Positions 25,001 to 32,728 of a DNA stretch of 32,728 nucleotides are shown here, one piece after another. Every line of letters starts with the position of its first letter. The first letter of the stretch is position 1. Origin of the DNA: Blastopirellula sp. Lineage in GTDB: Bacteria; Planctomycetota; Planctomycetia; Pirellulales; Pirellulaceae. The notes under the pieces were generated by a model. It made no database searches. It had not been told where the DNA came from and saw only the letters and a list, made by a program, of their open reading frames with translations. Position numbers and translations under genes: made by a program. Location of the stretch: the NCBI GenBank assembly GCA_021298375.1, contig JAJTFE010000007.1, positions 1 to 32,728 of the forward strand, read 5' to 3'.

Positions 25001-25606
25001 TCAGACTTCCAGGCTCGTCCGTTTGTCACCTCCGTCATTCCCATCGTGGGCGATTTCGCCGTGGCTCACCAGCCCGTGATCTCGATTCTTCCTGATGGAA
25101 CGACCCTCAACGTTCAGGCGGTCGCTTCCGACGACCGTCGCTTCATCCGCATGTCGCTCGTGCCGTTCTTCAGCACGATTACCGATGTCAAAACCTTTAC
25201 CTTCGATGGCCGACGCCGCGTGCGTCGAACCTCCGACAACCTGCTTCAGGACCTGTTGGACTTGGGTAACGGCGATAACAACGATAATAACGATGGCGAA
25301 AACAATGAAATTGAAACCGAGTCGCAAGGCGTGACCATCCAGCAACCGGTGATCGCCGTCACCACTGTCAGCACAGTGGTCAGCGTTCCGGATGGTGGTA
25401 CGGTTCTGCTCGGCGGGATCAAGCGAATGCAGGAAGGCCGCATCGAACGCGGTGTTCCAATGCTCAGCAACATCCCGTACATCAATCGACTCTTCAAGAA
25501 CGTTGCTGTTGGCCGCGAAACCTCGAACCTGATGATGATGGTGACTCCACGCATCATTATTCAGGAAGAGGAAGAGCAGGCCCAAGTTGGACCAGTAGGT
25601 AACTAA
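22046..25606 (+). CDS. Secretin-domain outer-membrane protein (GspD/PilQ-like) with a long helical N-terminus
   Basis: This 1186-residue protein should form a large outer-membrane pore. GTG 22046 is the start, with AAGGAGA six bases before it; an ATG at 22042 is in another frame. A signal segment (LIVVITAGQAIAVAQG) precedes four degenerate helical modules (about residues 50-95, 125-170, 195-240, 270-315), each with the pattern A..L..gdw..A. Residues 608-690 resemble a secretin/TonB short N-terminal domain (ALNVVLGSVGLVFTVEDEVIKVTS). After a Gly/Met/Gln-rich linker comes an N-domain (SLIVSQTQDIQDQIQDLLKRL) and the secretin core with VPDGGTVLLGG (about 1114) and GVPMLSNIPYINRLF. No other type II secretion or pilus gene is adjacent, so its partners are unknown. 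Confidence 0.9.
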   Translation: MRVSDFFSKRFWSAGLIVVITAGQAIAVAQGQAPQQPATASQPAQAGTDRIQSWLRDAEQAMSQGKKDLAGRYLEVATAVAKQPGQDPAAMQQIEALRTKMGLPAPAAPATPAAAPAVNPAMQSLAQARKALAAGDLAAASRHLQQAEQLGGDFTAWGDSPAKVATMIKRQGELVEMSKNGDANQFNLQAAKFLMEQADQMLVHKDWSSAEQLVQQAGKFPVDFKTVGMDPQMMLTKISVARGDAMPAPQTAAAPMNAAGGNLNECLKLMSQAQLAVDQGRWEEAASLVAKAKAMNVPESAFTAEQVRPWQLELTVQKAMKTRGSAGTVAPASFTDGAPAMVSNAGYVPEQDQTKVAPVSATEAKSQESEEIDLSALNDTEQAMFRQLHGSVFKTRAEAERIISKDPQAALSKMMELRSEVSASALSETNKGPLLTIVDRDIQEMQRYIQQNLPDIQNQQANSERLEQVELTREQRYQVEKQIQKLVEDFNRLLDQKRYAEAEQVARQAAELDPDSEVASLLFEKAKMSARMGELDALADAKESNIQKAIGRDMEELGTPMDAAVPMQFGDAEMWNRRTQMRLKALGDRQYGSDAERNIWNALKNTKVQGDFRGPLSEAIDQLSQQGGVNIVFDQLALAAENVDSSRPVDVPIREPISLQSALNVVLGSVGLVFTVEDEVIKVTSRNAQRKNVEPKTYYVGDLVTPITPQQTPSQMNFITPQPSLNTQNSILAQNQPQQPTQPTSVAAMAQQLPGGMMGPGGWGMLGRNDYNSGPQTGMPVYNSMGAPQLGGVTEADFQPLIDLIQSTIAPDEWSETGQGDGTIQPFVPNLSLIVSQTQDIQDQIQDLLKRLRELNDVQIVVEVRFVTLRDTFFERIGIDFDFNINENSGLTQPIGDTVNPSTVIGLDPTGVPTADLDLQFNQGSFSSAVPTFGGFDPSTAANFGFAILSDIEVFFLIQAAKGDQRTNISQAPTVTMFNGQSASVSDFQARPFVTSVIPIVGDFAVAHQPVISILPDGTTLNVQAVASDDRRFIRMSLVPFFSTITDVKTFTFDGRRRVRRTSDNLLQDLLDLGNGDNNDNNDGENNEIETESQGVTIQQPVIAVTTVSTVVSVPDGGTVLLGGIKRMQEGRIERGVPMLSNIPYINRLFKNVAVGRETSNLMMMVTPRIIIQEEEEQAQVGPVGN

Positions 25607-25709
25607 CACCTACGGAGCTGAGAACTTCGTCGGCCACAGCTTCTCACGCGGTCGTCGTGGCCCGACGTTGGTTCCAGCAAATACTACCCAAAAGAAAACG
25701 GCATCTCTC

Positions 25710-25743
25710 AAACCGCTGGCGAGAAATCGTCAGCGGTTTTTTT
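25710..25743 (+). terminator. Intrinsic terminator of the secretin gene
   Basis: AAACCGCTG (25710-25718) pairs perfectly with CAGCGGTTT (25731-25739) around a 12-base loop, and the T run covers 25737-25743. It is about 100 bases after the secretin stop codon. Confidence 0.92.
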
Positions 25744-26143
25744 GTTTCACTCCACAAAGCGATCGCTATCCCTCAACAGAGTTGCCAACCTCTGTCTCGA
25801 CCCGAAGTGCAAGGTTCGCCGTAAAAGCCTGGAAACAGCTTTCCCGCGCTGAAGAGAAAGCTCGGGATCATTTATCAAGGACCGCCGAAAGACGATTCGT
25901 TTGGGATCCGCAGTGGGCCCGCTTGCTGCCAGTCGAGTCGACGCAGATCATCCTGCCGAGCTGCTTGCATCTTCTCCCCAGCATCGCAGCCGAAAGCGTG
26001 GCCGAAGTTGCAAGTGCGAATTCCGCAATGGCGAAGGCTGAGTGCAGTCGTCGCAGCGTCGCCTGAAGCAAAGGGAAATCCCCACGTCCTTTTTATCAGA
26101 CCGCTTGCCCATCAAGCTTTGAGGGAGCCCCCGCCGGAATGCA
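25744..26143. other. Convergent gap without recognised features
   Basis: About 400 bases lie between the secretin terminator and the end of the minus-strand TolC-family gene. An open frame crosses the terminator and has no protein-like character. No terminator for the minus-strand gene was recognised. Confidence 0.5.
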
Positions 26144-28540
26144 CTACTCGATTTCGCGGAGCGGGGCGGTCGCTCCGTCCTCTGCCGGAAGACTGGAAAC
26201 AGGGGGCTGCGTTGTGCCTCCAGTGCGATACTCGATCTGTGGCAAATCATCAATGCAGCTGGTTTCCGCGTTTACCTGATAGTAATCCAGCACAACCCCC
26301 ATCGCCCGTCTGAGGTTGATTTGAGCCCGCTTCAACTCCAACTCGGCCAGCGTCACCTCTCGCTCCTGGTCGGTAACTTTTTGCTGGGCAGCCAGCAACT
26401 GATCCAAAAGCAAGCTTTGAGTTTGCCCCTCAAACCAATCTCCCTCAACCAGCGGAAATGCGTCCCAGCGGACTTCCAATTGCTTGAGCTCGGCCAGGAC
26501 TGCATCGAGCGCGATCTGGGCGGAATCGAGCGTTTCTATTCCCGAATTGAGGGTCCTGAAGCCCTTCTGCGTTTCGGCAATCACGGCGATCGTGGCCCGC
26601 TCCAATTCATTTTGATAGCGGACGTATTCCAGACGGTTCTGGCGGTTGCGGCTGGTTGCGGCCCGATTCCACCAAGGGAACTCATATTGCAATCCAGCCG
26701 AGTAGCCGGGAGTCGAATTGACGAATTGCTGCTCCCAAGCTTGCCCCAGAGCCGAGTCACCCTTCAGACCCTTGACATAAGTCCCGAATAACAGGGACAA
26801 GTCTGGCAGCATTTCGTTCCGCGTCACATCATTGCGGACAGCTGCTGCCTTGAGCTTGTTCATCGCCTCACGAATTTCCGGGCGATTTGCCAAAGCCACT
26901 TCGACCGTTTGCGAGAGTTCCAGTGGCTCGACCACCTCTTGTGGCGGTTCCACGGTAAGCAATTCAATCTGATCCGAATCGATGAGCTGGGTATCGCCGA
27001 CAATCTGGCGAATTTCAGTCTCTGCATTGCGAACATCCCGCAAAGCGTTGGCCAACTGGACCCGTCGCGACGTAACGGCCGCGCGAGCCTGCGCGAGCTG
27101 CAGGGCCTGAACGTCAAAATTGGCTCGCGCTTCAAGCCGCTTGAGAATCGCCTCGCTCCGCTGCAGATTTCGCAGCATCTGCAAGTAGATTGCCCGCTTG
27201 GCATACAAATCCCAATAAGCACTGACGGAACGAGCCAGTTCCTCCTGAATCCTCCAGGAAACCTGATCCCAGGAAGCCCCGGCGTTCAACTGGGCAATCA
27301 CGATTTGTGAACGGTTGTAAGTCTGGCCGGCCCCACGCAACAGCGGTTGCTGAAGATTGATCGCCAGTGTCGCAGTTCCCTGATCCTGAGGCACAAAGAA
27401 TCGCGAATTGCTGTTTTGGAATCCCAACAGCTGCGACGCTTCAATCTTTCCACCCGTGAAGTATTTGCGGCGAATTCCCGCCTGCCCCGTCCAGATGTTG
27501 TCTTTGAGAAACGGCAAGCCACCGGTAGTCAACGTATTGCCCACCGGGTCGGTGCGGTCGTCGTACAAGGTTCTGGCAAACAAAACCGGGTCAAATCCGG
27601 CCCGAGCGATCGTCGCGTCCTCCTCCCGTACCAATGGCTCCTGGCTGATCGCCTGCAGGTAGGGCGAGCCACGCAGCGTCAACTGAATCAACGCTCCCAA
27701 GTCCAGCGGTTCGTTTTGAGGCAAACCGCAAAATGGATTGGCAACTTCCACTCGCCACCACGTTTCCGGGGTCACCTGCTCCAGCGTGACTTGCTCTGGA
27801 GTTGCTTGTCCCTCAGTTGCTTGAGTTGTTTGCCCCGCTTCCTGCGCGACTTGCTCTGATGCCAAACGACTGGGGAGAGCCTGGTTGCGCGGGGCAGTCT
27901 CACTCGGAATTTCGGCAGATGGTCGAGCTACCGCAGTGGGCAATTCCGCTGGCAAACCTTGAAAACTCAACTCTGGGGGCTCAGCGTTTTTCCCGGGGAG
28001 TTCGCTCTCTGGTTCTCCCTCCTGGTTGGCCGGCAGGTTTCGAAGCTGAATCCCATCGAGCTGGGCCACTTGCCTTTCAGGCAGCGGCAAATCCCGGATG
28101 AGCACCACGCCGGAACCCGAAGACCGTGGTTGCTCGCTCTCGCGCCCGCCCCAAGCCTCCGTTCCTAAGCTTGTTTTCGCTGGAATAGCGGGGGGACTCG
28201 CAGACGCGGTGGCCAACTTCCGCAGCGGATTCTCGGGTTTGGCCGAAATCCGCAGTCCTTCGGAAGCGAGAGACCACTCACGAGAAGTCAGGGACCAGTC
28301 GTTTATCCCGTAAAAACTTCGCAAGTCCGCGGTCACTGCGCTGGGTTCGGCATCCAAGTCAAACTTCAGAAGCGCCGGCTCTTGAGCCGTCAAGCTACCC
28401 AAACAAACCCAGCCGCACGCCAACGAGCAGGCCTTCAGCCACGCCGCTCGCTGCGCTCGCCAGCCAGCTGTTCGCCGGACTTGGATTGGGTTGTTTAACT
28501 TGGTTGCAGTCACAATTGTTCTCGCAATGGTAACGGTCAT
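26144..28540 (-). CDS. TolC-family outer-membrane efflux protein with a long N-terminal extension
   Basis: The 798-residue protein starts at ATG 28540. A signal-like segment (ACSLACGWVCLGSLTAQ) is followed by a Pro/Glu/Ser-rich extension to about residue 280, ending with pentapeptide repeats (TPEQVTLEQVTPE). The rest is a TolC fold with two similar halves: NEPLDLGALIQLTLRGSPYLQ, GYSAGLQYEFPWWNRAATSR, the long helices EAILKRLEARANFDVQALQLAQARAAV and LAELELKRAQINLRRAMGVVLDYYQ. TolC proteins form the outer channel of type I secretion and efflux systems. No membrane-fusion protein or ABC exporter is in the window. It is divergent from the giant surface-protein gene, which may be a substrate. Its first half is longer than in classical TolC. 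Confidence 0.88.
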   Translation of the reverse strand: MTVTIARTIVTATKLNNPIQVRRTAGWRAQRAAWLKACSLACGWVCLGSLTAQEPALLKFDLDAEPSAVTADLRSFYGINDWSLTSREWSLASEGLRISAKPENPLRKLATASASPPAIPAKTSLGTEAWGGRESEQPRSSGSGVVLIRDLPLPERQVAQLDGIQLRNLPANQEGEPESELPGKNAEPPELSFQGLPAELPTAVARPSAEIPSETAPRNQALPSRLASEQVAQEAGQTTQATEGQATPEQVTLEQVTPETWWRVEVANPFCGLPQNEPLDLGALIQLTLRGSPYLQAISQEPLVREEDATIARAGFDPVLFARTLYDDRTDPVGNTLTTGGLPFLKDNIWTGQAGIRRKYFTGGKIEASQLLGFQNSNSRFFVPQDQGTATLAINLQQPLLRGAGQTYNRSQIVIAQLNAGASWDQVSWRIQEELARSVSAYWDLYAKRAIYLQMLRNLQRSEAILKRLEARANFDVQALQLAQARAAVTSRRVQLANALRDVRNAETEIRQIVGDTQLIDSDQIELLTVEPPQEVVEPLELSQTVEVALANRPEIREAMNKLKAAAVRNDVTRNEMLPDLSLLFGTYVKGLKGDSALGQAWEQQFVNSTPGYSAGLQYEFPWWNRAATSRNRQNRLEYVRYQNELERATIAVIAETQKGFRTLNSGIETLDSAQIALDAVLAELKQLEVRWDAFPLVEGDWFEGQTQSLLLDQLLAAQQKVTDQEREVTLAELELKRAQINLRRAMGVVLDYYQVNAETSCIDDLPQIEYRTGGTTQPPVSSLPAEDGATAPLREIE

Positions 28541-28990
28541 GACAATTCATCGCCCTGAAACAATCGGATCGATAATCCCCAGCCAATCAAATGTGCTGAT
28601 TTCGCTCACGGCCCGCGGCACATTGGGCACGACCGGAATAGCTTGACATACGCGCTTCAGAGAAGACTCAGAGCAGGCCAGAGGTCGACGATAAGCGCTC
28701 GCTTTAGAGGCAAATCCGTTAAGTTCGCTGTCATTTGCCAATCTGATCACCGTCTCCTCAAACGCCGGACCAGACCAGGCCCTCCCACTCCACCGCGCGG
28801 ATGGTATTGCTGCCCCTGCGCGGGGGATAAATCCAGCCAACTCGACTCTAACGATTGCGCGGCTTGGAAAGCTTCGGCAAACAAAAATCACTAGGAAATA
28901 CCGGCAGTTTGGGCAGCTTTTGAGCGATACAGTTAACGTGGCTCGATCTGATCAACGAGCTGTTAGCTTGCGCGCAAATCTCAAATTCCC
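28541..28990. other. Divergent gap between the TolC-family and giant surface-protein genes
   Basis: About 450 bases presumably hold both promoters. TTGACA occurs at 28643-28648 on the plus strand but no fitting -10 is found. A minus-strand frame at 28547-28891 (114 codons) has no recognisable protein character and was not called. Confidence 0.4.
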
Positions 28991-30397
28991 ATGAACGAAC
29001 GCAAATTCAATCCGCGAACCTCGCGTTGGATCCCCCGCCGTGTGCGGGTGCTCTATCGCTTGCTGCGCACTGAATTCGCGAAGAAAACCAGCCAGCCCGT
29101 CGACCGGATTTTCGCCCACGAACTCGAGCCGCGGGTCCTGTACGACGCTTCCCCGCTGGCAGTCGCCTTCCCCGGTGACTCCCTCGATGTAAATGAGCAA
29201 CCGGAACAAAACCTGTTTCCGGACACTCAAATCCAACCGCTGTTTGATTGGGCTGATGTTCCCCTGACACCGGAACTCGTCGAGCCCTCCTCCCCTCACC
29301 AAGCCGCCGTCGGCAGCGAACTCTCGAGCCTTTATGCTGAACAAGCCTCCTCCTCTGTCGAGTTACTGGCAATCGACTCCCGCATTCTGCAGAGCGAGTC
29401 GCTGCTCGATCAGTTGACATCGCTCGATCACGGCTATCGCAACCTGGAGGTAATTGTCGTCGACCCTGATTCCAGTGGGGTTAATGTCTTAAGCGAGCGC
29501 CTCAAGACATTGAAACATGTTGGTGCCATCCACCTCGTTGCCTGGGAACAGGAACAAGGCACCTGGCTTGGGCAATCCGACCTTGGTTCTGCTGCCGTTT
29601 CCGGGTTGAGTTCAACCTTTACACTGTGGCGACAATCGCTCGATCCAGACGGCTGCATTCTGCTCTATGGCTGGCCGGATGCATCTGCATCAAATCCGCT
29701 TCAACTGGCGGAGCAAACCTTGCTCTGGAGCGAGCCCGGGATCGAAGAATCCCTGTCACATGCCGAATCATGCACGATTCAGCTCACCGCCGGCTTCTAC
29801 GGGGAAGCCGAAAATCACGACCCAGCTGACACTCTCGAACGGGACCTCGAGACTCTGCTCGGGGTCAGCACGCAATTGGCAACGGGTTGGCTCGACGCTC
29901 CCTCGGTTGCCGTCAATGGAGACTGGTCGGACGCCTTTCAAGAGGCGGAACTGGCCGAATGGAACGCACTCCCATCCACCTCCACTTTTGGAACTCCTCC
30001 CCGCGAGGAAGTGGTTTTTATTGACGGCTCATTGGCCGGCGTCGATTCCCTGGTTGCTGCCTGGAGCATGGAGGCCGACCCATGGCGAAATATCACCATT
30101 GTGGTGATCGATCACGGCGATGACGGAATCAACTTCATCGGCCAGTACCTCGCTGAGTCGCAAACCCGATTCTCCGCCGTACACCTCGTCTCACACGGCT
30201 TCGCTGGTGGCTTCCATTTGGGCTCGGCAGTCTTGACCGGAGGCAGTCTCGACTTTTATCAGGAGTCCCTGGCCAACTGGCAGCTCAATCTGACCGATCA
30301 TGCGGATCTGCTACTCTATCTACCGGCTCGACCCGAGTGGGCGGCGATTGGAACCTTGAGTTTCAGGTCGGCCAGTTCACTGCAGATAGCAGCTTGA
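28991..30397 (+). CDS. LEPR-XLL and DUF4347 N-terminal part of a giant surface protein, frame broken
   Basis: The 468-codon frame encodes the N-terminus of a large planctomycete surface protein. It begins with a basic stretch and the LEPR-XLL-type motif HELEPRVLYDASPL (about residues 43-56). Two DUF4347-type domains follow: a divergent one (about 110-260, EVIVVDPDSSGVN, CILLYGW) and a clearer one (about 340-443, EEVVFIDGSLAGVDSL, ITIVVIDHGDDGIN, AVHLVSHGFAGGF, ADLLLY). After LLLY (tat at 30317-30319) this frame runs through 25 unnatural codons to TGA 30395. The expected continuation is found in another frame, so the stop is probably due to mutation or a sequence error rather than the true end of the protein. 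No ribosome binding site precedes ATG 28991. The TolC-family gene is divergent from it. Confidence 0.8.
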   Translation: MNERKFNPRTSRWIPRRVRVLYRLLRTEFAKKTSQPVDRIFAHELEPRVLYDASPLAVAFPGDSLDVNEQPEQNLFPDTQIQPLFDWADVPLTPELVEPSSPHQAAVGSELSSLYAEQASSSVELLAIDSRILQSESLLDQLTSLDHGYRNLEVIVVDPDSSGVNVLSERLKTLKHVGAIHLVAWEQEQGTWLGQSDLGSAAVSGLSSTFTLWRQSLDPDGCILLYGWPDASASNPLQLAEQTLLWSEPGIEESLSHAESCTIQLTAGFYGEAENHDPADTLERDLETLLGVSTQLATGWLDAPSVAVNGDWSDAFQEAELAEWNALPSTSTFGTPPREEVVFIDGSLAGVDSLVAAWSMEADPWRNITIVVIDHGDDGINFIGQYLAESQTRFSAVHLVSHGFAGGFHLGSAVLTGGSLDFYQESLANWQLNLTDHADLLLYLPARPEWAAIGTLSFRSASSLQIAA

Positions 30398-32728
30398 GGG
30401 CAGACGCATCTTGGGAGCACTTGCTTCTCACTTACACCGTTGCCGACGACTTCGGCACTGCCGCCTACAGCAACAATTCCGGGACGAACAATTGGGCCGC
30501 AAACTGGACGGAAAATGACGGAGGCTCCGGTCCGACAGCGGGCTCAATCTACATTTCGGGAGGTGGGTTGATTTTCCGCCCCGAGACTAACGGGGAATGG
30601 ATCTCGCGACAGGCAGACCTATCCGGGGCGCACTCGGCGACGCTGAGTTTCACTTTTGATAACACGATGGACAGCCAAGGGGACGCTGTCCAGATCGACC
30701 TGCAAATTTCGGCCGATGGCGGAGCAACCTGGTCGACTTTGGATTCGTTCAGCAACACAGTCAATACAGCGGCAGGCTCCAAGAGCTACGATATCACGTC
30801 GTCCATCGCGTCGAATACAACCGTCCGGTTCATTGTGACGGACAATGACGGCAGCCCGGTTTATCTTTATCTGGACAACTTCCAGATCTCTTACCAAATC
30901 AACGCAGCCCCGACAGCTGTCGCGGATACAGCGATCGCCGTCGAAGCAGGCGGGGTCAGCAACGGGACCGCTGGCACCAATCCCAGCGGAAACGTACTCA
31001 CGAATGACACCGACCCCGATGCCGGCGATACCAAGACTGTCACCGGGGTCGCAGCTGGTACAGTAGGCAGCGCCAGCGGTAACGTCGCCTCGAATGTGAC
31101 CGGTACCTACGGCTCTATCAATATCAGCGCGAGCGGCGCCTACACCTACACGGTCGACAATAGCAACGCCGCTGTGCAGGCCCTCCGCACCAGCGGCAAT
31201 ACCCTGACCGACACCTTCACCTACACGATGCGGGACGCGCTGGGCCTGACCAGCACCACCCAAGTCACGATCACCATCCAAGGCGCCAACGACGCGCCGC
31301 ATGACCTGCTGGGCGCCCTGAGCATTGCCGAAAACGTCGCCAATGGCTCGGCGGTCGGAACCCTTACCCGCAGCGACGTCGACACGGGCGATACCGCGAC
31401 TTACTCGCTGCTCGACGATGCCGGCGGACGCTTTGCAATCAACAGCTCGACGGGCGTGGTCACCGTCGCCAACGGCTCACTCCTCGACCGGGAGGCTGCC
31501 GCCAGCCACAACATCACCGTCCGCGTCACCGACACGGCCGGCGCAACTTACAGCGAGGTAATGACCGTCACGATCACCGACGTCGACGAGTTCGACGTCG
31601 GAGCGGTCAGCGACAGCAACGCTGCCGCCAACTCCCTCGCCGAAAACTCGGCCAACGGCACCGCCGTCGGGATTACGGCTTCGGCCTCCGATGCCGATGC
31701 CACCACCAATACGATCACGTACACCCTCGACAACAACTCGTTCGGACGCTTTGCGATCAACAGTTCGACCGGCGTGGTCACGGTCGCCAACAGCAGCCTG
31801 CTCAACTACGAAGCCGCCACCAGCCACTCCATCACCGTCCGGGCCACCTCGGCTGACGGCAGCTGGTCAACCCAGACCTATACGATTAGCCTCACGGACG
31901 TCGACGAGTTCGACGTCGGAGCCGTTACTGACACCGAGACGGCCGCCAATTCGGTTGTCGAAAACTCGGCCAATGGGACGACAGTCGGGATCACCGCCTC
32001 GGCCTCCGACGCTGACGCCACCACCAAGACGATTACCTACACTCTGGATAACAGTGCCGGTGGACGGTTCGCCATCAACAGTTCCACCGGCGTGGTTACG
32101 GTTGCCAATAGCTCATTGCTCGATCGCGAAGCAGCCGCCAGCCACTCGATCACCGTCCGGGCCACTTCCGCCGACGGCAGCTGGTCGACTCAGAGCTTCA
32201 CCATCAACCTCACCGACGTCGATGAGTTCGACGTCGGCGCAGTCACCGACGGCAACGCTGCCGCCAACTCCGTCGCCGAAAACTCGGCCAATGGCACAGC
32301 CGTGGGCCTCACCGCTTCGGCTTCTGACGCCGACGCCACTACCAATACCATCACCTACACCCTCGATGACACCGCCGGCGGACGCTTTGCGATCAACAGC
32401 TCGACCGGCGTCGTCACCGTCGCCAACGGTAGCCTGCTCGATTTCGAAACAGCGACCAGTCACAACATCACCGTCCGGGCCACTTCGGCCGACGGCAGCT
32501 GGTCCACCCAGACCTTCACGATCAACCTCACCAACGTTAACGAAACTCCTACTGCCGTTGCGGACACGGCGATTGCGGTCGAAGCGGGTGGGGTCAGCAA
32601 CGGGACCGCCGGTACTAATCCCAGCGGAAACGTGCTCACGAACGATACCGATGTCGACGCTGGTGATACCAAGGCCGTCACGGGCGTCGCAGCTGGCACG
32701 GTGGGCAGTGCCAGCGGTAACGTCGCCT
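30319..32728 (+). CDS. VCBS/cadherin-repeat continuation of the giant surface protein, runs off the window
   Basis: This frame is open without a stop from before 30319 to the window end. It resumes with STGSTRVGGDWNLEFQVGQF, the usual end of a DUF4347 domain. About 30430-30900 then encode a jelly-roll-like domain (SATLSFTFDNTMDSQGDAVQ, VYLYLDNFQISYQ). A VCBS-type domain (30901 to about 31287, with GNVLTNDTDPDAGDTKTVTG and GSINISASGAYTYTVDN) is followed by a cadherin-like unit, three further units of exactly 318 bp, and a second VCBS-type domain from 32539. Asp-rich motifs such as DADATTNTI and DVDEFDVG suggest calcium binding. It has no plausible start of its own and is taken as the rest of the gene beginning at 28991. 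Adhesion or matrix binding is inferred from domain type. Confidence 0.8.
30901..32728 (+). repeat. Dispersed VCBS-type domain repeat within the giant gene
   Basis: The segment beginning at 30901 (APTAVADTAIAVEAGG) recurs from 32539 (TPTAVADTAIAVEAGG), 1638 bases later, with nearly the same protein sequence to the window end (32728). A larger repeating block of one VCBS unit plus four cadherin-like units is suggested. Confidence 0.85.
31579..32532 (+). repeat. Three tandem 318-bp coding repeats (cadherin-like units of 106 residues)
   Basis: Units begin with DVDEFDVGAV at 31579, 31897 and 32215, exactly 318 bases apart, and the third ends at 32532. Protein similarity is very high (ENSANGTxVGxTASASDADAT, GRFAINSSTGVVTVAN), while many third codon positions differ. 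A shorter divergent unit precedes them (about 31288-31578). Confidence 0.93.

Noticed and set aside
25668-26066. Plus-strand open frame of 132 codons after the secretin
   Set aside because: It reads through the secretin's intrinsic terminator and shows no protein-like pattern.
28547-28891. Minus-strand open frame of 114 codons in the divergent gap
   Set aside because: No ribosome binding site or recognisable domain; it probably occupies promoter DNA.
30619-31302. Minus-strand open frame of 227 codons
   Set aside because: Antisense to the VCBS region, whose plus frame has clear repeat domains.

Overview
The window looks like a chromosomal segment from a planctomycete, most likely of the Pirellulaceae type. 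This is inferred from a LEPR-XLL N-terminal motif joined to DUF4347 and VCBS/cadherin-type repeats, a very long secretin with a helical N-terminal half, a TolC-family protein with a long low-complexity N-terminal extension, weak or absent Shine-Dalgarno sequences on many genes, and moderately high GC. No rRNA, tRNA, CRISPR array, insertion sequence or phage gene was seen.

Bases 1-7160 are a pentose-type sugar uptake region: the 3' end of a xylulokinase, a membrane protein with a small leucine-rich-repeat frame overlapping its end (possibly one frameshifted gene), then a complete ribose/xylose-type ABC importer made of a binding protein, a double ATPase and a permease. A strong intrinsic terminator lies between the binding protein and ATPase genes. 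The permease carries a hydrophilic insert of about 177 residues. Bases 7478-10068 hold small signalling genes: a degenerate protein kinase, a DinB-like protein, a degenerate receiver and an unusual PII protein.

Bases 10313-17666 are envelope and redox genes: a secreted DsbD-alpha-like protein, a full DsbD, a small membrane protein, a membrane-anchored HtrA-type protease and a Pro/Gln-rich secreted helical protein. On the minus strand 17858-19113 encode an SPFH (band 7) membrane protein and a small Arc-type ribbon-helix-helix protein. Bases 19701-21368 encode a Tat-exported beta-propeller and a short unknown protein.

Bases 22046-32728 are dominated by outer-membrane and cell-surface functions: a secretin of 1186 residues with its own terminator, a TolC-family protein on the minus strand, and, divergent from it, a giant surface protein that runs off the window. 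In the giant protein the reading frame breaks at about 30320, inside the second DUF4347 domain, apparently through a deletion of roughly 28 residues.

The most unusual genome-level signal is a set of short direct tandem repeats (12-17 bp units, 2-6 copies, each locus with its own unit sequence), mostly located in gaps between genes.
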